Assembly: GCA_017939755.1 (NCBI GenBank)
Contig: JAGBAJ010000046.1
Span: 1 to 52,206 of the forward strand
Source of the DNA: Clostridia bacterium
GTDB lineage: Bacteria > Bacillota > Clostridia > TANB77 > CAG-508
Reading direction: 5' to 3'
DNA: 52,206 nucleotides
Positions within the stretch are counted from its first letter, which is position 1. Every line of letters starts with the position of its first letter. Below, one piece after another: positions 37,314 through 45,313 of the stretch. The notes under the pieces were generated by a model that made no database searches, was not told the origin of the DNA, and saw only the letters and a program-made list of their open reading frames with translations. The translations under genes and the position numbers were made by a program.

Positions 37314-37500
37314 TAATTGGTTTTTTACCGAGTTTTCCTTCTCGTTGCTTAAGCCCCTTTTGTATCGTCAAAGGTCAAAAATCGTATGCACTACGCCATC
37401 TCTGCATAGGGAGAGTAAGTTTACTTTGAAACTTATAAAAGTCATGTCGATCCCATCTGCATTTTTATTCGGGTTTGTATACCTAGGTCCCGAAGGGATG

Positions 37501-37574
37501 TGGCCAGGAGAGCAAGATTTCCACTCGCAACTGTTTAGCCAATCTAAACTGTTTTAAATTACAACTATCTCCTG
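37501..37574 (-). tRNA. tRNA-like gene with intact stems and altered loops, CCA encoded
   Basis: First tRNA of the operon. All stems pair: acceptor CAGGAGA/TCTCCTG, anticodon stem GTTTA/TAAAC, T stem GCGAG/CTTGC. The invariant loop bases are gone: the D loop lacks GG, position 33 is A (loop GATTGGC), and the T loop is TGGAAAT. A UUG anticodon (Gln) would be read if it decodes. Not a random pseudogene, since stems and CCA are kept. Confidence 0.65.
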
Positions 37575-37585
37575 ATATAAGAATA

Positions 37586-37615
37586 AAAAATTGCAAGGAG
37601 GTGCAAAATTTTATT
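37586..37615 (-). promoter_or_regulatory. Leader hairpin displaying an anti-Shine-Dalgarno loop
   Basis: On the minus strand GAATAAAA..TTGC and GCAA..TTTTATTC pair around the loop ACCUCCUU, the exact anti-SD core of 16S rRNA (plus-strand AAGGAGGTG at 37595-37603). Lies between promoter and first tRNA. Confidence 0.6.
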
Positions 37616-37625
37616 CTATAGTATT

Positions 37626-37654
37626 ATTATAACAATAAATTTTGTTTTTGTCAA
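37626..37654 (-). promoter_or_regulatory. Promoter of the tRNA operon
   Basis: TTGACA (37649-37654), 17 bp, TATAAT (37626-37631), start near 37619. Confidence 0.88.
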
Positions 37655-37661
37655 ATTAAAA

Positions 37662-37718
37662 TGTTAAAATATTAGCAAAATTAAAGAGAAAAGGGCAAAT
37701 TTTGCTAAAATATTAGCA
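37662..37718. promoter_or_regulatory. Two 16-bp palindromes upstream of the tRNA promoter
   Basis: TGTTAAAATATTAGCA at 37662-37677 and TGCTAAAATATTAGCA at 37703-37718, the second perfect in its TGCTAA/TTAGCA arms. The nearer copy ends eight bases from the -35. Probable operator pair. Confidence 0.55.
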
Positions 37719-37767
37719 TTTTTCGTTATGTATAATTCAGTATTATGTCGTAAAGCATTAATTTATG

Positions 37768-38184
37768 CTAAAAAATATCCCCGCCATATTGTTTTTTAAA
37801 TTCTAAATGTTTTCTTCTTTCCAATATTCTTTCCATATTAATATTATAAGGACTTTCGTCTAATTCAAAAAAATACAACTTTGATTTCTCAAATATCATA
37901 TCCCCCTTAGGCATAGCTGGACTAATATTCGCCCAATCTAAATTAACCCTGCAAAGATATTGATGCGGAGTTAATTTTCTCACATATCTATCTTTTTGTT
38001 TTTTTTGATTTGCTTGTAAATATTCTAAAATTTTATGGCAGTCTTCATCATCCATAATAAGCTGATGTACATCTTCAAATCCCCACTCATTATTTTCTTT
38101 ATCATAAAGGCCAACCTTCTCATAAAAATCGGCCATAGAACAAATATCTTTAAAATCTTCTAAATTATATTCAATTATCTTCAT
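37768..38184 (-). CDS. Hypothetical protein, 138 aa
   Basis: Acidic N-terminal half and basic, aromatic C-terminal half (IFEKSKLYFFELDESPYNIN). Last gene of the 41728-37768 operon, GAGG before ATG, three bases from the upstream stop. No family. Confidence 0.65.
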   Translation of the reverse strand: MKIIEYNLEDFKDICSMADFYEKVGLYDKENNEWGFEDVHQLIMDDEDCHKILEYLQANQKKQKDRYVRKLTPHQYLCRVNLDWANISPAMPKGDMIFEKSKLYFFELDESPYNINMERILERRKHLEFKKQYGGDIF

Positions 38185-38186
38185 TT

Positions 38187-38414
38187 TTACCTCATTTTTT
38201 GAAATTTAATACAGTCTCGGCATCCTTCAATATAAAACTCTATCATTGAAGCGGTGCGATAAGTAAAAGCACAATTTAATTCTTTTCTTGCCTGTTCGCT
38301 TTTATCTTCGCTAAAAAATGTAATGGCCCTTTGAATAGAATATAATGTCAATGGCTCAAACTCTACACCTAATCGTTTTTGTAACTGTTCAACCAAATAA
38401 TCTCCCAGTAACAT
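38187..38414 (-). CDS. Hypothetical protein, 75 aa
   Basis: Helical; ends with EGCRDCIKF, one CxxC. AGGAG upstream, two bases from the phosphoesterase stop. Unknown. Confidence 0.62.
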   Translation of the reverse strand: MLLGDYLVEQLQKRLGVEFEPLTLYSIQRAITFFSEDKSEQARKELNCAFTYRTASMIEFYIEGCRDCIKFQKMR

Positions 38415-38416
38415 AT

Positions 38417-39274
38417 CTACTCCTCAATAATAAGAACATTGACTTTTTTAGAATATGCTGTACAAGCGTCAATCGCTATAATACCTGTATTTGTTTCTCT
38501 ATCTATATCTTTAAATATACCAAACTCTGCCTTTTCTCCAAATTCGGTATATTTTTCTGGATTTTTATATGCCCAAAATGCCGAAGTATGCCAATGCCCA
38601 AATACAATAATTTTTCCTTCAAGAAAAATTTTATCTTTATAAGTATATATGCTTTTTTGCCATCTTGCATTTTCCCACACATCTTCCGAAGATTCTCTCC
38701 AGCCTTTAGGAATTTCTGGGACCATCCAAGCTCCTAACATTCCAGGTTCGTCTGGAAATTCATCGTGCCAAACTATTGGGAGCCCAGCATGAACAAAAAT
38801 ATAATTTTTTACCTCATAAAAATTAACACAATTCTTAATTAAAGTAAAATAACTTTGTAATTTTTCATTTATTTTTTCATAATCATACGTTCCACGTAAA
38901 AAATCTTGCTCTGTAAATCCAGTTAGTTGTATTAAAGTATCAACAGTACCATTTGACCAGTGATGGCGACTAATGCCATTCCAATAGCGCAAATTACTAT
39001 CTTGGCCCTCTTTTAATTCTTGAAGTAAATTTTTCATTAGGCTCTCGTGATTGCCTTTAATCAAAATCAATCTTCCTAATTGAGAAAACTCTAATAAGAA
39101 GTTAAGCAATCTTTGACTGTCAGGACCTCTATCAAACAAATCTCCGCAAATAATTAAATAATGAGTAGGATTGTAATAATCAAATCCAGAATTGATTAAA
39201 GCGGTAAAAAATGGATCAAAAAATGAATGTATATCTGAACAAACAAAATATGTTTTTTTCTTTTTTCTAGGCAT
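38417..39274 (-). CDS. Calcineurin-like metallophosphoesterase, 285 aa
   Basis: Contains the metallophosphoesterase blocks in order: SDIHS at about 13-17 (D-x-H), GDLFDRGPDS (G-D-x-x-D-R-G), GNHES (G-N-H-E), then VHAGLP and GHWHTS. The GDxxDRG and GNHE forms place it with PPP-type phosphatases (lambda phosphatase, ApaH) rather than nucleases. Substrates of such phage enzymes range from phosphoproteins to dinucleotide polyphosphates; the sequence does not decide. Start at MPRKKKK with AAGGAG. Overlaps the PcfJ-like gene. Confidence 0.9.
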   Translation of the reverse strand: MPRKKKKTYFVCSDIHSFFDPFFTALINSGFDYYNPTHYLIICGDLFDRGPDSQRLLNFLLEFSQLGRLILIKGNHESLMKNLLQELKEGQDSNLRYWNGISRHHWSNGTVDTLIQLTGFTEQDFLRGTYDYEKINEKLQSYFTLIKNCVNFYEVKNYIFVHAGLPIVWHDEFPDEPGMLGAWMVPEIPKGWRESSEDVWENARWQKSIYTYKDKIFLEGKIIVFGHWHTSAFWAYKNPEKYTEFGEKAEFGIFKDIDRETNTGIIAIDACTAYSKKVNVLIIEE

Positions 39275-40592
39275 TTTCAAGTCTCCTTTGTATATGTTGA
39301 ATATCTAAATTTTTTTCTTTTCCCCATTTAATAAGGAAGTCTAACTCTTCTTTATTACAATGACGGTCTCCTGCTCCCCTAAATTGTGTAATTGTATTAT
39401 TTTTAACCTCTACCGTTACAAGACTTTCATTTAATTGATTAGTTCGTCTCAAAAATACTATGTTTGTTTGTCCTTTTAAAATCGAATCTACATAACTAGC
39501 CACACAATGCCCTAGGTGATAACCTTCATCAACAACCTCGGAAGTAGTTTTAGGAATAACAATAGAGTATTTATCATCAGAATAAGATAAATTAGAAATT
39601 TTATTAGATATAGATAACATCACTTCTTCTTTATGTAAATGCTCCCAAGCACTATATGTAAGATTTAATTTATGTTTTTCTGTAAGCCAATTTATTGGAT
39701 ATTTTTCTTTTATTTTGCCAAACATGGTTTTTTGCATATTTAAATAATCATAATATCCTTTAAAATTAAATGAACCTTGATTATAACTTCCGCCTGTTAA
39801 TCCTTCTACGACCCTTAAATATGCTAAATAAGAACTTAGCCTATTAAATTCTAAATTACCATACTCAATACAAGTTAAGAAATCTTCCACACTATATTTT
39901 TTTATATTGTCATAAAATAATGTTTCTGCCTGTAAAAGATTTTCTAAATTATTATTTATTTTATCTTTAGTAATTCCTAATTTTTCTAACCCCTTAATTG
40001 CTGAATAAAAATTCATTAAATTACTAGCCGTTGAAACACTATCTCTTGGCATTTTCACTTGAAATTGAGAAAGTAAACCATTTGCATAACTTAAATTATC
40101 ATAAAAACGCTCGTCTATTTGCAAACAAGTATCTATAAAATCTAAGAAATTTCTATCACCACTAAATAAAAATATTTTACGATTTACCAATTGTTGTATC
40201 CTATCCCTATGTTTTAAAGCATATGACATATAATTGGACAAATGTGGGGAAACAAAACCGAAGTCCCAGACCTTGTATTTCAATTCACTAAACGAACAAT
40301 CTCTATAATCCGTTCCCTCTAGAAATTTAATAATTTGACTAGCCTTGGTAATTTGTGTAATTTCTCCATTTTTCTCATCTTTGAGATACATCATTCCCTG
40401 TGACAATACAACCACCAACATTCTAGAAGTAGCAGATGTTTTTCTTCTTAAAACAAAATCACTATCATTTTCTAAAACTATTTCAATGTGAGGTATATTT
40501 TTTTTCTTAGGTGCCTTGCTTTGTTCTACCACCTTAACTTCTGATGCCGACTGCCCCTCTTTAATTAATTCTTTTAAACTTACATCGCTCAT
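39267..40592 (-). CDS. PcfJ-like protein, 441 aa
   Basis: The C-terminal 110 residues carry the PcfJ pattern: LGHCVASYVDSILKGQTNIVFLRR, then SLVTVEVKNNTITQFRGAGD and a closing FLIKWGKEKNLDI. PcfJ is named from the pCF10 conjugation gene cluster and is common in phages and ICEs. Its biochemistry is unknown. The N-terminal 300 residues are helical with no motif. GGAG precedes ATG. Second-longest protein of the window. Confidence 0.82.
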   Translation of the reverse strand: MSDVSLKELIKEGQSASEVKVVEQSKAPKKKNIPHIEIVLENDSDFVLRRKTSATSRMLVVVLSQGMMYLKDEKNGEITQITKASQIIKFLEGTDYRDCSFSELKYKVWDFGFVSPHLSNYMSYALKHRDRIQQLVNRKIFLFSGDRNFLDFIDTCLQIDERFYDNLSYANGLLSQFQVKMPRDSVSTASNLMNFYSAIKGLEKLGITKDKINNNLENLLQAETLFYDNIKKYSVEDFLTCIEYGNLEFNRLSSYLAYLRVVEGLTGGSYNQGSFNFKGYYDYLNMQKTMFGKIKEKYPINWLTEKHKLNLTYSAWEHLHKEEVMLSISNKISNLSYSDDKYSIVIPKTTSEVVDEGYHLGHCVASYVDSILKGQTNIVFLRRTNQLNESLVTVEVKNNTITQFRGAGDRHCNKEELDFLIKWGKEKNLDIQHIQRRLENA

Positions 40593-40593
40593 A

Positions 40594-40923
40594 TTAAAAC
40601 TCCATTTTTATTTGTATTTCATCTAATTCATCGTTTGATAAAAATAATTGTTTTTGTTGCTCTAATTCTTTTTTGGTAAGAAAATAACCAAATTTACCAT
40701 TTATTTCAATTTTTTCTAATAAATTCCACTGATTTTCTGTTATTTTCTCATATATTAAACCACAAGCATTATCTCTATTAGTACTTTTAAAACATTTTAT
40801 CCAATTTACACAAGAGTGATATGTATGAAAATATTTACGCCTTTTTTCTGTGTCTCTTACTCTATTATAAATAACACCCAAATAAAGCCCGAAAGTAACT
40901 TCCTCTAATTTTTCTTTATACAT
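40594..40923 (-). CDS. Hypothetical protein, 109 aa
   Basis: Begins MYKEKLEEVTFGLYLGVIYNR; middle basic, C-terminus helical. Overlaps the upstream gene by 19 bases. No motif. Confidence 0.65.
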   Translation of the reverse strand: MYKEKLEEVTFGLYLGVIYNRVRDTEKRRKYFHTYHSCVNWIKCFKSTNRDNACGLIYEKITENQWNLLEKIEINGKFGYFLTKKELEQQKQLFLSNDELDEIQIKMEF

Positions 40924-41324
40924 TGCAAATACCTCTTCGCTTTAGCTTCAGTTTCAAAAATTGTTGATTCTGGACAATGTGGAAAATGAACATTTGTTCT
41001 CATTCCTTGATTACTCATTTTTGCCAAATAATAAATTATTTCTTTCCCATTCCATTCCCAGTATAGTGCTTTCTTGGAATCTTCTCTATAAACTTGACAC
41101 CATATTATTTCTTCATTACGCACTAAAAAAACAAAGTCATATAACTCATATTTTGGTTTTATAGCTAAATCAGAACGCAATGCACGATCTATAGGACACC
41201 AATTTTCGATAAAATCAGGATTATAAAACTCTATTCTTCGCGCTAAACCGCCAGCCGAACAATAACAAATACCTGATGTCATATTAACCTCTAAAAATTT
41301 ACAATTCAAACATCTATGTTCCAT
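40905..41324 (-). CDS. Cys-rich N-terminal zinc-binding protein, 139 aa
   Basis: N-terminus MEHRCLNCKFLEVNMTSGIC followed by YCSAGG and, 17 residues later, WCPID: four to five Cys spaced like a small zinc-binding cap seen in phage proteins. The remainder is alpha/beta. Its start codon overlaps the stop of the MGTNYY gene. Function unknown. Confidence 0.7.
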   Translation of the reverse strand: MEHRCLNCKFLEVNMTSGICYCSAGGLARRIEFYNPDFIENWCPIDRALRSDLAIKPKYELYDFVFLVRNEEIIWCQVYREDSKKALYWEWNGKEIIYYLAKMSNQGMRTNVHFPHCPESTIFETEAKAKRYLQCIKKN

Positions 41325-41728
41325 TATGAAAAATCTCCCCTATTAAAACGATACCCATCTCGATTTTCGCAAAATTTAAAATTGCCAGGGTTACTATTTA
41401 ATTGTTGCCTTTGTATTAAGTCTAATAAATAATCTTTTGGAATAACTTCTCCATACTCATCAACTAAAACATAATAATCTGTATCAACATTTTTGGTTAG
41501 CCAGTCTAAAAATTCAGGATAATTTGTAAATTTACCTTGCTGTTCGTGAAATAAAAACTTCCATCCACCGCTAGACTTACCTATATGAACTTTAATTGTC
41601 CTATTATCTTCCAACCATCTTTGTAACTCTACCACACTATTAAATTCCGCAATTACTTTCCCATCTTCTGCATATTGAAATTTTTTTACACGTGTTAATG
41701 AAGGAATAGCATAATAATTTGTTCCCAT
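41324..41728 (-). CDS. MGTNYY-family phage protein, 134 aa
   Basis: Starts MGTNYYAIPSLTRVKK. VHIGKSSGGWKFLFHEQ and YPEFLDWL are the other family marks. Uncharacterised small phage family, usually with zinc ligands after the start, which this copy lacks. Start fixed by AAGGAG; the longer frame begins in the promoter. First gene of the seven-gene unit from 41747. Confidence 0.8.
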   Translation of the reverse strand: MGTNYYAIPSLTRVKKFQYAEDGKVIAEFNSVVELQRWLEDNRTIKVHIGKSSGGWKFLFHEQQGKFTNYPEFLDWLTKNVDTDYYVLVDEYGEVIPKDYLLDLIQRQQLNSNPGNFKFCENRDGYRFNRGDFS

Positions 41729-41746
41729 AACAATCTCCTTGCATTT

Positions 41747-41776
41747 AATATAACACAAAAATTTGACCTTTGTCAA
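41747..41776 (-). promoter_or_regulatory. Promoter of the 41728-37768 operon
   Basis: TTGACA (41771-41776), TATATT (41747-41752). Leader of only about 20 bases. Confidence 0.82.
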
Positions 41777-41811
41777 GAAAAAATAGGGAAAGACGCCTTT
41801 TCCCTATTTTT
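41777..41811 (-). terminator. Terminator fused to the next -35
   Basis: AATAGGGAAA / TTTCCCTATT arms. The T-run reads TTTTTTCTTGACA, the same join as at 30932. Confidence 0.75.
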
Positions 41812-42288
41812 TTATTTAATTATATCTATTGTTTTTCCTTCATTGTTTAATAAATATATTGGTTGGTTTGAAGATAAAATAAAATGTGTAGTTCCATAAT
41901 TAATAAATTCAACTCCAAATAAATCTATTGTATTCAACGTATTTTCGTTAATAGCCTCTGGTCCTAAAATACTATCAACTATATACTGTAAATCATTTAC
42001 ATCTGCTATATCAATAGTGCCGATGTTTAATTCCTCATATAGCAACTCTAATAATTGCCTACAAAACATTTCATTAACATTACAGGTAGTTTGATTTTCC
42101 TCTCTAACTTTTTGTCGTTGCATAAAAGCCTGTATCGACGTTTCAGATACTTGCTCTCCAAATCGCCTTACCCATATTCTCAATAATCTACCTAAATTCA
42201 TTCGGTGAGAAATAACACCCTCACAGTTTTCTATGTACTCAAAGGTTTGAGTTGGCATAGATTTTCCTTTTCCTATTTTTAAAATCAT
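41812..42288 (-). CDS. Hypothetical protein, 158 aa
   Basis: Helical (LGRLLRIWVRRFGEQVSETS; QLLELLYEELNIGTID). AAGGAG before ATG, own promoter at 42349. The N-terminal 90 residues could be an ATP-cone-like helical bundle, but no motif supports it. Single-gene unit. Confidence 0.65.
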   Translation of the reverse strand: MILKIGKGKSMPTQTFEYIENCEGVISHRMNLGRLLRIWVRRFGEQVSETSIQAFMQRQKVREENQTTCNVNEMFCRQLLELLYEELNIGTIDIADVNDLQYIVDSILGPEAINENTLNTIDLFGVEFINYGTTHFILSSNQPIYLLNNEGKTIDIIK

Positions 42289-42348
42289 TCTGTTTTCTCC
42301 TTACTTCTTCTTCTACTACTAAATGGCGTCTTTTTAATAGCCACAATT

Positions 42349-42378
42349 ATTATAACAAAAAAAAGAATAGTTTGTCAA
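42349..42378 (-). promoter_or_regulatory. Promoter whose -35 lies in a terminator loop
   Basis: TTGACA (42373-42378) and TATAAT (42349-42354), 18 bp apart. Confidence 0.82.
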
Positions 42379-42385
42379 CTATTCT
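42364..42385 (-). terminator. Terminator hairpin containing the next -35
   Basis: AGAATAGT / ACTATTCT stem with loop TGACAA, then a run of eight Ts. The stop codon of the 42379 gene lies in the first arm and the TTGACA spans the loop. Confidence 0.8.
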
Positions 42386-42750
42386 TTAATTATACTTTCA
42401 GCACTCTCTAATTTCTTTATAATATCTTCGAGAGCGCTCCAAATCCAAATTGCAGAAATTTGAATATCTTTAAACTCACTTTTTGGTTTCTTTTCTTCTA
42501 TCTCAGTTTTTAATTTTTCCCATCTTTCTTCTAATTGTTTAATAATATCTAGCATTTCTGACAATTTTTTATGTTTTTTATAATACTTTTCATAATCTTT
42601 CAATTTATTTTCTAATTCTGTGAAATTGGCAATTCCATATTTTTCTAATAAATCTTCTGCCTCTCCACATTTATTGATAATATTATCAATCATTATTTCT
42701 GGAACAGCGCAATATTTTTCGCCTTCCATCTTCATCGTTATTCTTTCCAT
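42379..42750 (-). CDS. Coiled-coil protein, 123 aa
   Basis: Long heptad region (LEKYGIANFTELENKLKDYE; MLDIIKQLEERWEKLKTEIE) with Trp near the C-terminus. Weak ribosome site; three bases after the upstream stop, so probably coupled. Last gene of the long operon from about 51.1 kb. Confidence 0.65.
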   Translation of the reverse strand: MERITMKMEGEKYCAVPEIMIDNIINKCGEAEDLLEKYGIANFTELENKLKDYEKYYKKHKKLSEMLDIIKQLEERWEKLKTEIEEKKPKSEFKDIQISAIWIWSALEDIIKKLESAESIIKE

Positions 42751-42753
42751 AGC

Positions 42754-43044
42754 TTATAATTTTGATAAAAAATCTACTAAAATTTCATCGTGCAGATTTC
42801 CTAAATTTATAATTCCCCCTATTCTTTGCAAAATTTTCATAATTGCTATTTGCTCTTTAGTTTGTAAATGAGTGTAAAACGAACGGCCGCATCGTGGACA
42901 CGTTAACCCCTTTTCTGAGGAGACAATATAAGTACCACAGTTATTACATGACAAATTAGTCACTTCTTCTTTCGGTTTTTGCGTTTCTTCTTTTACCTCA
43001 GTCGTTTCTTCTTCTTGTACTTGATTTTTTTCTTTTTCTGACAT
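42754..43044 (-). CDS. Zinc-ribbon protein with acidic N-terminus, 96 aa
   Basis: About 30 residues of Glu/Lys-rich flexible sequence, then CNNCGTYIVSSEKGLTCPRCG, a complete CxxC...CxxC ribbon, and a helical tail. AAGGAG. Follows the capsid-like gene by two bases. Confidence 0.72.
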   Translation of the reverse strand: MSEKEKNQVQEEETTEVKEETQKPKEEVTNLSCNNCGTYIVSSEKGLTCPRCGRSFYTHLQTKEQIAIMKILQRIGGIINLGNLHDEILVDFLSKL

Positions 43045-43046
43045 AA

Positions 43047-43940
43047 TTACTCCTTAATTGTAATTTTTATTTGTTTATATGGATTATCGCAAATTAAATT
43101 GCAATATTTTACCAAGGTTGCACTGTATACAGGTCTACCCTCAACCATTCTTAAAATTTTTCCAGTCTCATTTTCTAGCCACGCCCAATCACACAATTGA
43201 TGAAACATAAAATCTGCGGTATTTATAATATATATTTCATTCTCTGGTATATCTTTGGAACAAAACATTGGTAAGGAATTATTAAACACTACGCAGTTTT
43301 GCCCACTTAAATTAACGGTTTCTATTTGTTGATTATGGGATAATAAATATTCCATATACTGTCTCTTAATTTTATGACCACATATTATCATATCCGCTTC
43401 GCTATCGCTTTCATCTATAATTCGCTGAATTTCAATAGGATTAAATTTACAGGTGGCCTTGATAGGATTTAATTCTTTATAATCTTTTCTATTTAAACCA
43501 TATAGCATCTTACTGTCACTAAAAATTTCCTTTAGTCCAATAATTTTCATATATTTAGGATTAGGAATTTCTTTTTTATCTTTAGTAACTGTCTTTGGCA
43601 TTTCATTATAAAAACATTTGCGTAAATTTTGAGTAGATTCTAACATCATATTTTCAATTTCAAAATTTAATACATTTACAAAAGCCCCAGCGAACATAGA
43701 TGCGGCCCTAACAGCCTTATCAGAAATTTCAAAACTTGCGTATAAATTTTCCAAGTCCGCTTTTAGTTGAACATAATCATCTCCCCACTTAACCAAACGA
43801 ATTATGTTTTTACCCCATATATCAGATGTTGAGGCGCGTATCTTACCCATTACCACATCTGCCATTATATTAAGTTGATTTCTAATAACACTTAAATAAA
43901 CTTCTTTTAAAGCACTTTCTGCTGTCGCTAAACTCACCAC
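43047..43940 (-). CDS. Major-capsid-like paralogue (HK97-type), 297 aa
   Basis: Begins ATAESALKEVYLSVIRNQLN, then KIRASTSDIWGKNI, LKADLENLYASFEISDKAVR, GAFVNVLNFEIENMM. It ends EIYIINTADFMFHQLCDWAW and VEGRPVYSATLVKYCNLICD. These match, in order, the N-arm, A-domain and C-terminal strand blocks of a common Firmicutes phage major capsid family (typically ...LTTAENALK..., DKALRAS, FxLxQLCDWxWLE, ATLVKYxELxC). The glycine-rich loop normally between WGKEI and the DLxNLYG block is missing. No other structural genes are near, so it is likely a repurposed or minor capsid paralogue. GTG start after GGGAG. Confidence 0.75.
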   Translation of the reverse strand: MVSLATAESALKEVYLSVIRNQLNIMADVVMGKIRASTSDIWGKNIIRLVKWGDDYVQLKADLENLYASFEISDKAVRAASMFAGAFVNVLNFEIENMMLESTQNLRKCFYNEMPKTVTKDKKEIPNPKYMKIIGLKEIFSDSKMLYGLNRKDYKELNPIKATCKFNPIEIQRIIDESDSEADMIICGHKIKRQYMEYLLSHNQQIETVNLSGQNCVVFNNSLPMFCSKDIPENEIYIINTADFMFHQLCDWAWLENETGKILRMVEGRPVYSATLVKYCNLICDNPYKQIKITIKE

Positions 43941-44443
43941 TCTTGTTCTCCCATATATTTAATTAACAAATTTATCTTTTCTTTTTGTGTACGACCACTG
44001 TCTAAAATGTTCCAGCACTTCACTAAATTTTCAGCCTGCTTTCTTTTCTTCGCCCGCTCTTGTTTTAATTGGCGTCTACGATAATATGTAATTTGTTCTT
44101 CCCGCTCTGTTCCGTTAAGCCAAAATGACATATATGTTTCTTTATAATAATCTCTATTATCCTTGACTCGAGAAATGAATAACACCATAAAGAACAAACA
44201 TATCAACATACTACCGCAAATAATACTCTTATCCTCAGTAGTAATAGTAAGAGGCAAGTTATATATAAGTATTGAGGCCGTCAAGCACAAGGAACTTAAA
44301 ACAATAAAACTTATTATTAAACATTTTAATAAATGATTATTTTTTTTATATTCATTTAAAAATCGTATTACTGTTTTGTTAGAAGAATATAGTTTATTTC
44401 CTTCCCAATTTTCTATAAATACTTTTTCTATATCAGGCTTCAT
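43934..44443 (-). CDS. Two-helix membrane protein with basic tail, 169 aa
   Basis: Transmembrane segments at about residues 40-62 (LIISFIVLSSLCLTASILIY) and 74-92 (IICGSMLICLFFMVLFIS), with a strongly basic tail after them (YYRRRQLKQERAKKRKQAEN). The long cytoplasmic tail could bind nucleic acid or protein at the membrane (inference). Overlaps both neighbours. Confidence 0.7.
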   Translation of the reverse strand: MKPDIEKVFIENWEGNKLYSSNKTVIRFLNEYKKNNHLLKCLIISFIVLSSLCLTASILIYNLPLTITTEDKSIICGSMLICLFFMVLFISRVKDNRDYYKETYMSFWLNGTEREEQITYYRRRQLKQERAKKRKQAENLVKCWNILDSGRTQKEKINLLIKYMGEQEW

Positions 44444-44654
44444 AATATCCCCTTTCTAAATCTCTGTCTAACTCTGTTTTATTTGTATAAATTTTTGATA
44501 TAACTGATATACTACCATAACAATCTACCTTAGCCGTTAAACGCCACGACTTAGGCATTCTATATATATCATTTTCATCAAGTAGAGACACATCGTGCTC
44601 AGGTATCTCTTCTATAGCTTTAACTTCTAATATATAATGTTCTAATAAATTCAC
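44433..44654 (-). CDS. Hypothetical protein, 73 aa
   Basis: GTG start after GAGG. Acidic N-terminus, beta-rich middle (WRLTAKVDCYGSISVISKIY). One base before the upstream stop. Unknown. Confidence 0.6.
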   Translation of the reverse strand: MNLLEHYILEVKAIEEIPEHDVSLLDENDIYRMPKSWRLTAKVDCYGSISVISKIYTNKTELDRDLERGYYEA

Positions 44655-45305
44655 TTATTTCCTCACATAGTTATATTCTTTATGGATTCTTTTGATAAAA
44701 TTTTCTTGCCACTCATAATCTTGTTCTTCTATGTATTCTTCATTTTCATAATTTGGACAATAAAATGGTGTCCCCCATAAAATATCTGCTATATCTTCTA
44801 AAACATCAGTCATAAGCCAATTATAGCATTCTTTACACATTTGTTTATAAAACTTATCGTCATATCCTCTACCATAAAAATGTAAGTAAGGATTTCCATG
44901 GTGACCATAACCGCCTACCCAGGCATAATGATTACCAAAATCATCCCACATAAAAAAGCAATTATACCCTTCGTAATTATAATCTATCTCATAAAATTTA
45001 ATATGATTATATTCTCCATAATACACTTCCCTTGAGGGTTTTATTTCCATATCATATGCGCCATCTTCTACAAACCCTTTACCATAATTTTCATTCCCGA
45101 CACGATGATTTAATCTATATTTATGAAAATTATTATGCTCACCTGTATCATTAATATTTGACTTACTGAGCACTCTACCTACATTCCCATATTTACCAAT
45201 AGTAAAAACACGATACCCGCTCACTATATCTTTCATAAAGCCATTCTTATCGGCCCAAAGTTTACCATTATTAAATACTAATTGTGTATAATCCATTGCT
45301 GCCAT
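44655..45305 (-). CDS. Aromatic- and Gly-rich hypothetical protein, 216 aa
   Basis: Rich in Tyr, Asn, Gly and Trp. Contains FFMWDDFGNHYAWVGGYGHHG and GRGYDDKFYKQMCKECYNWL. The His/Asp cluster might bind metal. GAGGTG before ATG. No family recognised. Confidence 0.65.
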   Translation of the reverse strand: MAAMDYTQLVFNNGKLWADKNGFMKDIVSGYRVFTIGKYGNVGRVLSKSNINDTGEHNNFHKYRLNHRVGNENYGKGFVEDGAYDMEIKPSREVYYGEYNHIKFYEIDYNYEGYNCFFMWDDFGNHYAWVGGYGHHGNPYLHFYGRGYDDKFYKQMCKECYNWLMTDVLEDIADILWGTPFYCPNYENEEYIEEQDYEWQENFIKRIHKEYNYVRK

Positions 45306-45313
45306 ACTTCACC

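Noticed and set aside
34359..37557. Several ORFs across the tRNA region
   Set aside because: They are translations of tRNA genes and structured spacers in either direction, without ribosome sites.
37586..37615. Perfect Shine-Dalgarno AAGGAGGTG on the plus strand as a translation start
   Set aside because: No ATG, GTG or TTG start with an ORF follows; the signal makes sense on the transcribed minus strand as an anti-SD loop.
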